From Delphinapterus leucas (lineage: Eukaryota; Chordata; Mammalia; Artiodactyla; Monodontidae), in assembly GCF_002288925.2 (NCBI RefSeq), contig NW_022098030.1, positions 9,519,859 to 9,583,858 of the forward strand: 64,000 bases of DNA, read 5' to 3'. Shown here piece after piece: positions 11,701 through 22,510 of this stretch. The first letter of the stretch is position 1. Every line of letters starts with the position of its first letter. The notes below the pieces were generated by a model. The model was not told the origin of the DNA. It worked only from the letters and a program-made list of their open reading frames with translations, and ran no database searches. The translations under genes and the position numbers were made by a program.

Positions 11701-12425
11701 TTCTCGTTTTCTGAAGCAGCAGTTGCATGAGTAAGGCTGCCAAATAAAATACGAGATGCCCTGTTATATTTTAATTTCAGATGAACAAAGGATAGTCTTC
11801 TCTTATAAGTATGTCCCAAATACTGCATGGGACATATTTATAGTAAGGAGATCAATCAGCAACTTAATCCTTGAAAACAGGCTTACACACCTGAAAATTT
11901 CTCAGAAGAGAACTTCAAAGGTCCTAAAAGCAAGCCCTGAATTGACATACCAAGGTAATTTCCTAATTCATGAGATGGTGACATGAAAATTCTGTAGGAG
12001 AAACCACAGTGTTTCACAGGCTATCAACACAAGGTCTTAAAACACCCAGTCTGCATCCCCAAATAGTTCTCAACCTGCATAGGACAAGGACCATGTCTTA
12101 TACTTACTCTATTTGTATTTCCAGTAAAACAAGAAAACTGTCTATTGTTGATGGCATGGTTCTCAAAGGAAAGAAAAAGATTATTTTCCCTAAATTTCCT
12201 TGAGAGACTAATTAAAATTGATTTGAAATTAAAAGCTTGACTTTCAAACCATATGTTCTTTGCAAAGCATCAAACTCTAAACAGAGTTTTCTTTTAAAGT
12301 TTCAGCATTTAACCGAAATCACAAAAGAACTTCATCAAGCACTTGATACTGGAGTTCCCTGCAGAGCAGAGGCACAGCAGTAATTACTCTGCTTCCTATG
12401 TAAAAGAAAAAAAAGTCATTTAAAA
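11701..12425. other. Intron sequence without recognised features
   Basis: AT-rich. Two short plus-strand frames have no recognisable content. Confidence 0.45.
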
Positions 12426-12439
12426 ATAAATGTTTCCGA

Positions 12440-12800
12440 GGACTTCCCTGGTGGTGCAGTGGTTAAGAATCCACCTGCCGATGCAGGAGACACGGGTTCG
12501 AGCCCTGGTCTGGGAAGATCCCACATGCCGCGGAGCAACTAAGCCCGTGTGCCACAGCTACTAAGTCTGCGCTCTAGAGCCAGCGAGACACAACTACTGA
12601 GCCAATGAGACACAACTACTGAAGCCCGCGCGCCTAGAGCCCGTACTCCCCAACAAAGAGAAGCCACCGCAATGAGAAGCCCATGTACCACAACGAAGAG
12701 TAGCCGCCGCTCACCGCAACTAGAGAAAGCCTGCGCACAGCAACGAAGACCCAACGCAGCCAAAAATTAAAAATATATTTTAAAAATAAAATAAAAATAA
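12440..12800 (+). mobile_element. CHR-type SINE, long form
   Basis: Head GACTTCCCTGGTGGTGCAG, B box GGTTCGAGCCC, the repeated CACAACTACTGA units, and the 3' end CCAACGCAGCCAAAAATTAAA. ATAAATGTTTCC at 12426-12437 and 12801-12812 is the target-site duplication. Confidence 0.93.
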
Positions 12801-12812
12801 ATAAATGTTTCC

Positions 12813-13748
12813 ATTTCCCTCAATTTTGTTATTTCAATTTCTTCCCAATTGAATTTTAAGTAAAATTAAGAACTGAGAGGAAAAAAGTGGTAAAAACTAG
12901 AAAACTTGACAGCTTTCTCAGGGTCAGTATCCTAAACCGTAATTCCTTGCTTAAGAGTGTCCAAAAGGATGGAGGAGCTGGCTGTGGTCCATGATTTAGA
13001 AAATGGCTGAGGTCTGCAAACACTGGCGAAGTTCCGCCTTTATACTTAAGTTAAAGCAAGGGTGAGTTTATTGCCAGGGAGGGAGGATGGGGAGATGGGA
13101 AGGAGGCAGTTTCTCAAGAGGTGCTGGTCCACCCAAACACACCAGCAGAAAACTGCTCAGTTCCCTTTAAGTACGTGGGATCCGAAAGTGCTTCCGTGAC
13201 CTTCAGATGACATTGCATTTTGCAACCACTAAGGGAATACAGAAGAACACATATTAAGCCCTGAAGCAAAGGTCTTAATTGGCCTCAGGGCAAAACTTAC
13301 AATAACCACTTTCTGTTTTGACTCTTCGGTTTTTATACACTACATCAGGGAAAGGTGAATATGACTCATGATTTAAGAATGTGAGTTCCCAGTGCACTGC
13401 AGAGAGCGTTGTTTTCCAAAGTCAGCTCAGGAAAAGTAATATTAACAAATAGCAGAGGATTTCCTCTTGACAGAGTCGAGCATCTAGCTCTATGATCGGC
13501 TGTGTTATTTTTTTCAAACACATTTTAGAGGCAATTTATTGGATTACAGGGAATTTGGGCCGAAATCGAGGAGTAAAACTAAATAAATAATAAAGATGCA
13601 TATTCTTTACAAGGCAGAATTGTCCTTCTAGCCCCTTGGAAATCATGAAAATAAGAAACCTGAGAAATAAAATAATCCGTGACTGACACCCAGTTAGTAG
13701 GGAAAGGTCAGAGAGGACACTTCCACCTCCCGAAGATCAAAAGGTAAC
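12813..13748. other. Intron just downstream of the TMTC2 exon, unassigned
   Basis: No repeat signature recognised. The last part (13500-13748) is the immediate downstream flank of the exon and its extension. Confidence 0.4.
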
Positions 13749-13859
13749 TTACTTTAAATTCTCTTTGAAGAGGAACACATTTGCTTTGTAAATGGGGAAA
13801 AGGGACCAAGCAAGGAGAGGACTCAGTAATCCAATGCTCAAGCACCAACAATCACTTAC
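13749..13859 (-). other. In-frame intronic extension of the exon with a second donor-like site
   Basis: If the normal donor is ignored, the frame stays open for 36 further codons and stops with TAA at 13751-13749. The added tail is hydrophobic and could be membrane-inserted. A second donor-like GTAAGTT lies at 13752-13746, overlapping the stop, so an exon extended by 107 bases could also be spliced there; 107 is not a multiple of three and would shift the next exon. A 12-base copy of the exon-end sequence (minus strand CCATTTACAAAG) sits at 13795-13784, matching 13870-13859. Whether it is ever used cannot be told from DNA. Confidence 0.3.
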
Positions 13860-13862
13860 TTT
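13854..13862 (-). promoter_or_regulatory. TMTC2: Splice donor of the TMTC2 exon
   Basis: The minus strand reads AAA|GTAAGT, a full match to the U1-binding consensus after the break. The recognised protein similarity stops exactly at this AAA lysine codon. The intron therefore begins at 13859 and runs down past position 1. Confidence 0.93.
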
Positions 13863-14430
13863 GTAAATGGTGGGTAAGATCTGTTTCATTTTCAGCCTGT
13901 GAAAGACAAAGACGTCATAAATGGCTGAAACCGCCAGGACCGTCACTCCTTGTTCCTTCCACAGCATGCTGCATCCGGCGCACAGTCCGGTCCCCAGGAA
14001 CCAGCCCCAGGTCCTGGCCGAGGCGCCCCTTGTAGAACAGTGTTTCATGTAGCAGAGCAAGGAGAGGAGGAAGAAGAGACTGGCCCCCACATCGGCCCGG
14101 CCCACGATTCCTGCCACCGCCTCCGTGTGGATGGGGTGAGAGGCAAACATCAAGCCAGCCATGAAGGTCCAGTATCCATCCCCAAGCAGGATCTTGGAGA
14201 AGCTCGTGAAGAGACCAGTGACCGCCGCATGCAGGAGCACGTTGACAAGATGGTAGCTCCAGGGATTCAGCCCTCCGATGGCATGGTTCAGGCGGAAAGA
14301 AAGAGTGCAGAGTGGCCGGTAGGACTTGTGGCTGCCGCTGTGGGTTAGCAGCGTCCCCCAAAAATCATTGTAGAAAATGTGGGTCCATGGGGTTTCTGGG
14401 AGAAGGTCCTGATTAGTCTTGATAGCACGG
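13860..14430 (-). CDS. TMTC2: TMTC2 coding exon (second coding exon), internal fragment of the gene
   Basis: The minus strand carries 571 bases: one base finishing a split serine codon, then 190 codons ending at a codon boundary (AAA). I recognise the translation as TMTC2, differing at only about five positions from the human protein as I remember it. TMTC proteins are multi-pass ER membrane proteins with a GT-C-type glycosyltransferase N-terminal half and C-terminal TPR repeats; the family O-mannosylates cadherin domains in the ER lumen, and TMTC2 has also been linked to ER calcium handling. This exon gives the end of the first lumenal loop and several membrane segments: hydrophobic runs at about exon residues 58-76, 87-101, 115-128, 141-156 and 160-177. 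Family motifs seen are SYRPL (36-40), HPIHTEAV (98-105), GRADV (110-114) and KEQG (158-161). No frameshift or stop is present. It is GC-richer than the flanking AT-rich introns. The start exon and TPR exons lie outside the window. Confidence 0.96.
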
Positions 14431-14446
14431 CTAAAAAATAAAATGT
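14431..14446 (-). promoter_or_regulatory. TMTC2: Splice acceptor of the TMTC2 exon
   Basis: On the minus strand a thymine-rich tract runs into TTTTTTAG, and the next base (14430) begins the exon. The AG is at 14432-14431. Cutting here leaves one base of the split serine codon in this exon (phase 2), which fits an upstream exon ending in AG. The reading frame stays open into the intron to 14558, but that part has no TMTC2 similarity. Confidence 0.93.
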
Positions 14447-14865
14447 CGAAACAGAAATCTAATGTAAAATACAGAAAGAAAGAAGGAAATACACTGCTAA
14501 AATATACTGCTAAAACACTGCCTTCCTTTGTAGCCTTGTCATCACGTGGCTTTGTCATCCTGTGGCTTTATGATGGGATTCCAGGTATACATGATTAATG
14601 CAAACGAGCCATGGAGCCGGCTTTACAAGTAGATTGAATTCAGATCCTCCCCTTAATGGCTTACTAGATCCGCAATTAAGGTTGTATTTCTCTCCCTCAA
14701 AAGCTTTCTTCCTTGTTTGAATGCAAATACCTTTGAAGAATAAATGCAGAGTTAAAGGCTTAACTCTTAAGGTTCAATAAAGCAGTTGCCAAACAATTGC
14801 CCGCGTGTTGGCTAGAAAGTCTCAGGTGATACTGGTGCAGGGGATACACTTACAGCAAGGACTAG

Positions 14866-14876
14866 CCCCCCCCCCC
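14866..14876. repeat. Poly(C) run
   Basis: Eleven consecutive C bases in otherwise mixed sequence; likely to be length-unstable or prone to sequencing error. Confidence 0.9.
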
Positions 14877-14904
14877 AGCAGAAATAAATTTGAGGTAGAA
14901 CCTC

Positions 14905-15030
14905 TGTGCCCAAAGCAATGCTTCCCATACATGCAGATCACCTGGGGATCTCATTAACAGGCATGTAAAGGTTCTAATTCAGTAGGTCTGGGGAGGAGCC
15001 CGAGATTCTACATTTCTAACCCTTGTAATT
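14905..15030. mobile_element. MER5-like hAT (Charlie) DNA transposon remnant
   Basis: 'gcagatcacctggggatctcattaacaggcatg' and 'attcagtaggtctggggaggagcccgagattctacatttctaac' match the conserved core of the short MER5-type non-autonomous hAT elements. Confidence 0.65.
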
Positions 15031-15229
15031 GTTCATTTATCTACTGTGTAAAAAAAGCAAAGAACACTGCTTTGCAGATACATGAGTGTTCTGGAGAACT
15101 AGTGCAAAGGACACCTTGGCCCTGTGAGCTGCTGCTATTATTATTCTACAAAGAGTGTATTCTAATCTACGAAAAGTCCCTTATAAAATTCAGTTCGACC
15201 TACAACCTCTGAAATTAGGTGCATCTGGG

Positions 15230-15370
15230 GGCTGGAATTAAAACAGACATCAACATACATTAATAGTAGTTGGTTATCTACTCTGCCAAACACTATGCTA
15301 GTCCTTCTGTATATATTATCTACTTATGAAAACGAGCTGACTTTTCTAGATGCTCAATAAAAGGCAGAAA
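15230..15370 (-). repeat. MIR fragment
   Basis: 'ggttatctactctgccaaacactatgctagtccttctgtatatattatctacttatgaaaac' is a reverse-complement MIR 3' region. Confidence 0.5.
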
Positions 15371-15534
15371 GTCTGTCAAAATCAGGTTTTAAAAAGTACT
15401 CAATGTTACAGACAGTTCTCCAGTGTCTATATTCTCCATTTTCCCATACTTTAGTTTTTAGCTGGGTACATGTCTTATGGACAAAAAATTATCATTTCCT
15501 ATCTTCCCTTGCTGCTAAATATGGTCCTGTGACT

Positions 15535-15885
15535 AGTATTTGGCCAGTGACTAATATTTGGTCAGTGGAATATATATAAGCAGAGTGCTATGCACTACTA
15601 GAAAAAAGTATCCTTAAAAGGAAAAAGCTTAGTATTCTTCCCTCTCCTACCCCTACCCGCTTCCTGCTGGAGCACAGATGTAATAGCTGGAGTTCCAGCA
15701 GCCATCGTGACTCGTAAGGTGTCCTTAGGAATAGAAGTCATGCCAACAGAGCAATAAGACTGAAGGAAACTGAGTCCCTGTCATGGTAGACCATACCAGC
15801 CCTTGGCAAACTACCTGAGTATGAGAAAGAAATTGCTATCTTGTTTAAGCTGCAATATTTTGGGTGTTAGCACAGCTGAATCTAC
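15535..15885 (+). repeat. Ancient interspersed repeat, class not resolved
   Basis: The order 'ttggtcagtggaatatatataagcag', 'gagttccagcagccatcgtgactcgtaaggtg', 'caacagagcaataagactgaagg', 'gctatcttgtttaagctgcaatattttgggtg' matches a common mammal-wide 3' terminal repeat. I know the pattern but cannot name the family with confidence. Confidence 0.5.
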
Positions 15886-15889
15886 TCAT

Positions 15890-17850
15890 CAGTGAACTCC
15901 TTTGTTAACAGAAGACCTACTATATCACAGTGGTTTGATTTTCCATTTTGATTTTGATTTTTACAAGGCTCCGTGTATTGACTGTGTATAAATGAATTTC
16001 CATATAAATTGGCTTTTAAAATATTAGAAACAGATGTTAGTCTGGATCCATTAAACTAAAACACCCTGTTATGACATTCATCAAGAGTCTACCCCAGAAG
16101 TAATTGCTTAAGACTTGATGGGTTATAATTAAAATTTTAAAGAAATATGAAGAACTGCCAGTGTTGTTAGAGCTGATTTCAAGCCATTGAGAATGAAAAG
16201 CCAACTGGCCTCCACTGAACATTAACTTAGATATTGATGTGCATTTCTCTAATATCAATGCAGAGACGTTCATACTATCAAAGTCAGGGCAGCAGGAAGT
16301 TCAACAGCAAAGCACTGTGGGATAAGGCTTGGCTAATTTAGCGAGAAAAGCTGAAAAGCACATTTTGTTTAGGACAATACTTCACCCTTTCAGTGGCAGA
16401 TCCTTATAGAATGGAGACGCATGTTCCCTAAACCACGTTTTCTACATGCTATTAGTTCAGCTCCATAACTAACTCTGTAAAGCCTTTTTGAGGGAAAGGA
16501 AAAAAAAAAGAAACACACGTTTAAAAATCTGTTCAAAGCTGCCAGAATTTCTTATATCCGTAGCAATAAATCTAGTAATCTGCAACAACAAGATATACTA
16601 TGCGATGAAACAAGAATTTCAAAACAAAGAACAAAACTAACAAATCTCATAATTTCATTGTGAGAAAAACCTTTGATGCGGCACAGCCCTAAATTTACAT
16701 TGTAGAAAAGAATTAAAGGCAAACAGTGTCAATAAAATAATAGAAGAGCAAAGGAACATCCCACCCATGTTCAAAATATACTGCACTAAGGGAGACTTCG
16801 GTCTGCTAAAATTCTCTGATGGGCATTATCTTATTATTAGCCAGGGTTTTTATTTACTCAATAAATGTTACGGCAAAAGAACAAGAAATAAGACTAAATT
16901 GCACTGGGCTTTAGTACATAAGTCATGTCACACATGCAAGTCAGTGATAAGGGATGCATTACGCATCCTTCACATCATATTAAGAAAGATACAGACCAAA
17001 AGGGATTTAATGGAATCTGGATAATCTGCCAGCAAAATGAGAAGTAAAGGTAGTCGCTCAACACTCAACATAATAGATACTCATCTATTTGCATTTTCTT
17101 ATGCAAGTCCAAAACTGAAAGAGGGAAACCTGCTACTTCTCAGTCAATGAAAAGGCTTAACTCAAAACAAAATGTCATGCTGATATAATTTCTAATGTTA
17201 CTTCCGTGAGTGGGTATTGAAAATTCAGAAAGACCCTAAGGAATTGGGAAATTTTCCACTCCAGGAAAGGTGAAGAACATTGAAGCAGCAGGTGTGGAAA
17301 AGAAACAATTGGAGGCAGAATTCTCCAGAGAACACAGGCCCAAGAGACTGCCTTTTGAAGCAAAAAGATCCAGTCTCTCAAGCTTTCAAGGAGGTCTTAA
17401 TCTGTTTTCAGTTTTGTTCATTTGTGGCTCTTTGTTTTTTGCTGCATTATGATTTTTCCTTTAAAAAATGTGACAAAGGCCAACGCTATTGTAAAACGTA
17501 AAACGGATGAATGATATGACACTGCCATCCCAACTGTCCTTGTGTGGGTTTCTCTCAGTACTATTTTTCCTGTCCATTGACCTTTTCAGTCATGAGCACC
17601 CACAAAAATCATGGCCATCAGTCCTTCAGAGGAGGAATGATGCTTAGATTCTCCAAACATCAAATGGCACGCTCTTCCCAAGTACTTTCAAATTCTTCTA
17701 CTAAAAAGTAAGTAAAGGCCAAACTCTATATTTAAAAAAAATTTTTTTTTCTTTTAGGTGATGGGTTGAAATTTGTTCCACAGGAGAAAGAAGAAAGAGC
17801 ATGGCCTTTGTTAACCTGCCCTGCTTCAGTGCTACCCAAGCACGCCGATC
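15890..17850. other. Intron sequence without recognised features
   Basis: About 2 kb with no recognised repeat. A 78-codon and an 85-codon frame occur here but have no recognisable domain. Confidence 0.45.
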
Positions 17851-17854
17851 TATG

Positions 17855-18090
17855 CCCAGAAAGGGCAGTGAAATGCAGTGGTTAAGAGAACTGAGTCTGG
17901 AGCCAACTGGTCCAGAGTTACTCCACTTCTCTGTACCTCAGTTTTTTCATCTGCAAAATAAGGATAATAACTGTACTTGCCTTATAGGACCATTTTGAGG
18001 AGTAAAGGAGTTAGTAAGCAAAAAGCACATTGTTATATGTAATATATGTAACACATGATAGCTGCTGTCATTATTATCACCATTAACACC
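17855..18090 (+). repeat. MIR element, fairly complete
   Basis: Sense MIR order: 'gcagtggttaagagaactgagtctggagccaactgg', then 'ctgtacctcagttttttcatctgcaaaataaggataataactgtacttgccttatagg', ending with 'gatagctgctgtcattattatc'. Confidence 0.88.
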
Positions 18091-18137
18091 AAACAACTAG
18101 TGCTAGCCATCAATGCAAAATCAGTGCTCTTTCTTCA

Positions 18138-18160
18138 ATATATATATATATATATATATA
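18138..18160. repeat. (TA)n microsatellite
   Basis: About 11 uninterrupted TA units. Confidence 0.97.
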
Positions 18161-18289
18161 GCCTTCAAAAATCTATGTACCATGGTCCTATTTCACTTAA
18201 AATTCCTTTAAGCTTTTATGACACTCTCAGCACAAAATAATAAACATTTATGAAGTCTTACCTGGGGTCTTTTATCTTTTAACACATTA

Positions 18290-18560
18290 CTCTTCCCATT
18301 CCCCTCCTATCTTTTTTGACTTCTTTCCAACTCCTTGGCTAGCATCTCTTTCAGATTTTTCTCCCAAATGTGGATGTTTCTCTCGGTTCTGTCTCCTGAC
18401 CTCCCCTCTCTCTACACTTTCCACCTCTGTAGTCATCATCTTTGACACCTGCAACTCAAGAGATGCTTTCTCCATCGACGCCTCCAGCCTGAGTGTTGCT
18501 CACAAGCCTACACTTGTACTGCCCCAGGTGACAGCCATACCTGAATGATGCAATCCCGGT
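18290..18560 (+). repeat. Possible L2 fragment, pyrimidine-rich
   Basis: The C/T-rich plus strand with 'ctgcaactcaag...gcttctcc' and 'cctccagcctgagtgttgctc' resembles internal L2 3' sequence, but it is weak. Confidence 0.3.
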
Positions 18561-18579
18561 TCCTCTACTAACACCAGAG

Positions 18580-18722
18580 TCTTGTCTTTGGCCAGTTAAC
18601 CTCTCTAAAGCACAGCTTCTTTACCTACAGTTGGTAGATAACAACGCTTCTCACAAATTGTTGTGTTGAAGATCAAATGAGGCAATGTTAACTTAAAATG
18701 TTTGAAAAATTACTTAGCCTGC
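18580..18722 (+). repeat. MIR fragment
   Basis: 'gccagttaacctctctaaagcacagcttctttacctacagttgg', then 'ttgttgtgttgaagatcaaatgaggcaatg' follows the MIR 3' half. Confidence 0.7.
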
Positions 18723-18849
18723 TGTCACGGACTGGTTTTTCCAGACCCCTTCTTCTTAGTTAACAGTGTCCTGTTCTTCCTTCTGAGAACAGCCCACATC
18801 CACCCCTCAGTCCATGTGTATAGAGTGAAGCTGTTATCCCCACCTCCTG

Positions 18850-19240
18850 ATGAAAGGTTATCATTTGATTTGGCCAGTTAGCATACTATATCCCCCCATC
18901 CTCATTTCTGGCCACAAGAACTGACTTAGCAGCCAGCCAGGTCAGTCGGAGTCAAAACAGCTCCAACAATCTACTGGGAAAGGACATCTTATTTTAAGAA
19001 TGAGATGAAATCCTAGGGCTACTAAAGGATTCCCTGAAGACAGAGCCTAAGAATGAAGCCAACACAAAAAACCCAGATCAAGGAGACAGAGGCAATTCTT
19101 AGTGCAGCTGGATCCCGTTGTGCCTGAAGCTAACACTGCTAAATAAGCCAATAACTAAATAAGCCAATAAGCCAATACACTAGTTTGAACTGTTATTCTG
19201 ACATGTGCAACCAGAAGACTGCTAAATGAAATAGCACTGT
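18850..19240 (+). repeat. Ancient interspersed repeat, class not resolved
   Basis: 'aagccaatacactagtttgaactgttattctgacatgtgcaaccagaagactgctaa' resembles the 3' terminal segment of an old mammal-wide repeat. A local AAATAAGCCAATAA unit is repeated two to three times at 19140-19177. Confidence 0.45.
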
Positions 19241-19599
19241 GTAACTATCAAGCAATATTGTTAGTTGCCCTTTCAGTATCTTCAGCTGAATAAGACTGAA
19301 TCCAAATAATTTTCCTTACACACCACCTCCTTTTTCATACAAGCCCCTCATTAAGCACCATCATTCTTCCACCACTGACACCGCAGTTGTGCATGAGGGG
19401 TCCTTCTCTCTTTGCTCCTACATCTACTTTTAAATTGGTTAATGATATGTTGACGCCAGTCAGGATCTCAGAGAAAAATCCAGCTCGCAAGTTTCCCTTA
19501 AATTCACCTCTAACTTCTCTTTTCTCCTTCCCCCGCCCCCATTCAGGCTTCCATCATTTCCTACCCCTATTGCTTAGCAGGCTTACTAAAAGCGCCTGT

Positions 19600-20155
19600 T
19601 TATTATTCTGTTTCTTTCATTAGGCTCAAAGTCCCCTCATGGAAAGAGTATATTTTCTTCAATGCCCAATACATATTAGGCACATAACAAATATTTGTAA
19701 AACTGAACTAGTCATCCCTGCCTGCTTTCATTCCCCTTTTGATCTATTATACATGCTGTGGATAGAGAAACTTCCTGAAATATAACTCCTGAAGTATAAC
19801 CCTAACACCATCACTCTGCTTCACAAGAATCCCTCATCACATCCTATTTCTTACCAAAATAAACACCCTTCCCAGCCCAGCATTCACAGCCAGCCCCATT
19901 ATGACTTCTAGGCCAATCTCCCATTACTCCTCTATATGCATCCTAATGCCAACCGAACTTCCCAGCTTCTCGGCCTTCGCTCAGGTCATTTTGTTCCTTC
20001 CTCTGCCTGGATTGCTGTTCTTCGACCAGTTTACATCTGTCCAGATACACTTTAACTGCCAATGCTCGTTTGCGATGCCCCAGTCTCCCCTAAAGTCTCT
20101 CCTAGTTATTGTTGCAAATCGGCTCGATTTTAACATTGCGCATTGACACATTCCC
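19600..20155 (+). repeat. L2 LINE remnants
   Basis: At 19620-19710 an L2 3' end ('cccctcatggaaagag...cccaatacatattaggcacataacaaatatttg'). At 19740-20150 an internal L2 3' segment ('attcacagccagccccattatgacttctaggccaatctcccattactcc', 'ttccttcctctgcctggattgctgttc'). Confidence 0.75.
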
Positions 20156-20173
20156 GTTATTAACACTGACTTC

Positions 20174-20388
20174 CGGCTTCCCTGGTGGCGCAGTGGTTGA
20201 GAATCCGCCTGCCGGGGCAGGGGACATGGGTTCGCGCCCCGGTCCGGGAGGATCCCACATGCCGCGGAGTGGCTGGGTCCGTGAGCCATGGCCACTGAGC
20301 CTGCGCATCCGGAGCCTGTGCTCCGCAACGGGAGAGGCCACAACAGTGAGAGGCCCGCGTACCGCAAAAAGAAAAAAAAAAGAAAAAA
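20174..20388 (+). mobile_element. CHR-type SINE, deletion form, inserted at an L2 edge
   Basis: Full-length copy with tail GCAAAAAGAAAAAAAAAAG. CACTGACTTC at 20164-20173 and 20392-20401 is its perfect target-site duplication. Confidence 0.95.
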
Positions 20389-20554
20389 TACCACTGACTT
20401 CTTACTACCATCATCAGGGATCTTATATGGGATGAGATGTGGAAGACGTTTCAGAAGGAGAAGGAGGAAATATATGCATTGAAATCAGGGCATTTTAACA
20501 GTCCCTCTTCCCTACCCTATTGAAAATCACAACTCAACAAAATGGATTGATTCT

Positions 20555-21060
20555 GTCTTAAGAAAATTATTCACTCACTCATTTATTCATTCATTCCGTG
20601 ATGGGCTAGACACTAAAGGGCACTGCAGATAGGATGGTGAGTAAAACAGATGCACTGCCTTCGAGAAACAGCCTAGTAGAAGAGGCAAAGACGTGTAGAG
20701 GCCATTTCACTGCAGTATGATAAATACCTCTCTAACACGAAATCCTGATTGCCTTGGGAGAACAGAACAGACTTCCGACAGTCGGCAGGGTCAAGAGCTT
20801 CCTGGAGGAAAGCATGTGTACATACACGGAAGGGGTTAAGCAAAAGAGTAACGGAGTTAGGATGTTGCCAGACTGATGGGCAATATTTTCAAGGACCATG
20901 AGGCAGGAGAGAAGAAGGTGGTGAGCTTGGGACCCGAAAAAAATGCAATAGATTGCTTTGGCTGGAGTGAAGTTTGAGGGATGGAGTGACAGGAATCACT
21001 GGCATTACTCTGTCTTGGACTATTGTCCTTCATGGGATGGAGAGCAATGTGGCTACACAT
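20555..21060 (-). repeat. L2 LINE remnant
   Basis: 'cattcattccgtgatgggctagacactaaagggcactgcagataggatggtgagtaaaacagatgcactgccttcgagaaac' is the reverse complement of the L2 3' end; 'aaggaccatgaggcaggagagaagaaggtgg' and 'gctttggctggagtgaagttt' continue the same consensus inward. Confidence 0.75.
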
Positions 21061-21069
21061 CAAGCTCTG

Positions 21070-21225
21070 CAGTGGTCTTCAGGTCCGATTCAGCTTGTTA
21101 GGACTTGCTTTATCTCCCCAATGCACTGTTAACTCCTAAGACACAGAACAGTATCTTATTTATCTTTTGGAGCCTTGCACATATTAGGCATTCAATATAT
21201 ATTTGATGAACTGAATTCTAACTAG
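21070..21225 (+). repeat. L2 3'-end fragment
   Basis: 'atctccccaatgcactgttaactcctaagacacag...ttggagccttgcacatattaggcattcaatatatatttgatgaactgaat' is the sense L2 terminus. It lies tail-to-tail against the minus-strand L2 just before it. Confidence 0.7.
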
Positions 21226-22384
21226 AAATGATTGGTATTGATAAGCTGCACTCACCTTTTAGAAAAATTCTACATTGTTTTAAGTATATAGGGAAGTATC
21301 ACTTGCATCTAAAAGTAGTTCACTCACTCTGGGCACTAAACCCTGTTCGCTCAATGATAATTAACTGAGAAGAACCATCAGGTTAATTGGCTTACCCAAA
21401 TGTCTTTGGCACACATTTCCCACTTAACCTATAATCCCTCCATTAGAGTCTCTCTTTAGGGATAAGCCATTATATTTAGAAAGCTCCAGTAAATATGCAA
21501 ATACTTAGCTACCAGGGTAGGGAAATGAGAGATACATTGTAACACCTTACAGCCTGTCTTAGTCTGGCAAGAAGCAATGCATTTCAGATTCACAGAGGAA
21601 TGTCAGGTAGGGCAAATAAATTTCGGTGTTAGCTTTCTTGGTCCCTGCAGAAATGGAAGGCACTATGCTTTAGGCATGAAATTATCATTACACATGTAAC
21701 ACATTCCTAAACTTATTTCCATCTTGATCTCCTCCTACTAAATTGTAAACCCTTCAACGGCAGAGATGATGACTTCCTAAGCAACTGGCGCTTTTTAAAA
21801 AATGTGAATTGTCACTGTCTAGATGTTGAATGAAAAAGAGGCCAAAGGAGTAACAAAGAGCCTGCTGTCAGACATCCAAGGAACAGGGCCCCCGAGTAAC
21901 TGCTCGCTTTGTGAGAAGGTAAGTCTGAGAATGCTCAGCCTTGTAACTAAAGGAATATTCTTAGTGGACTCCTCTTCCATCCCTTTAGGAGTTTTTCCTG
22001 TAAGCAATAAAGGAATTTTATGAGCTACATCTGACACAGCAACCTCTCCAGTTCCCCCCACCCCCAAACAAAGAAAACTAAGCTTTCTGATTAAATGTGG
22101 CCCCAGCTGCAGCTGAACTAAGATGAACTAAGCTGCTGGAGATTCGGATTCACTCTCTAGAGCTTCCCAAGTCTAGAGTTTGCCCAGACACTCTTCTTGT
22201 CTTAGTGGGAGAAAATGAAATGGATGAACCTTGGCCGAAGAAGTGTCTTTAGTTCCCCAAATAAGTCAATGCTGCCATTTTCAGAGTTTCTACAGGAAAT
22301 GGTCAAGAAAAAACTTTAAGTAACCCTGAGAACAAATTAATAATCCATTTAAAAGAAAGCTGATGATTTAAAATGAAAACTTCT
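21226..22384. other. Intron sequence without recognised features
   Basis: No repeat family recognised. Two opposite-strand open frames overlap at 21819-22067; neither has recognisable protein content. Confidence 0.45.
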
Positions 22385-22510
22385 GGGAATTCCCTGGCGA
22401 TCCAGTGGTTAGGACTCTACACTTCCGCTGCAGGGGGCATGGGTTCGGTACCCGGTGGGGGAATTAAGATCCCGCATGCCACACGGTGTGGCCAAAAAAA
22501 AATGAAAAAA
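22385..22510 (+). mobile_element. CHR-type SINE, short form
   Basis: GGGAATTCCCTGGCGATCCAG, B box GGTTCGGTACCC, then GCATGCCACACGGTGTGGCC and an A-rich tail. Confidence 0.88.

Larger units (their letters stand above)
1..13859 (-). other. TMTC2: TMTC2 intron downstream of the exon (partial, intron 2)
   Basis: This is everything 3' of the donor in gene orientation. It holds no further stretch I recognise as TMTC2 coding sequence, so the next exon lies beyond the window start. The content is interspersed repeats, listed separately, in AT-rich unique sequence. Confidence 0.85.

Noticed and set aside
13781..14361. Open frames of 84-148 codons overlapping the TMTC2 exon in other frames and on the plus strand
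   Set aside because: They are shadows of the GC-rich coding exon; only the minus-strand frame with TMTC2 similarity and matching splice sites is real.
14431..14558. In-frame upstream continuation of the TMTC2 frame starting with ATG at 14558
   Set aside because: The T-rich tract and AG at the exon edge, plus loss of family similarity exactly there, mark intron. The ATG is chance.
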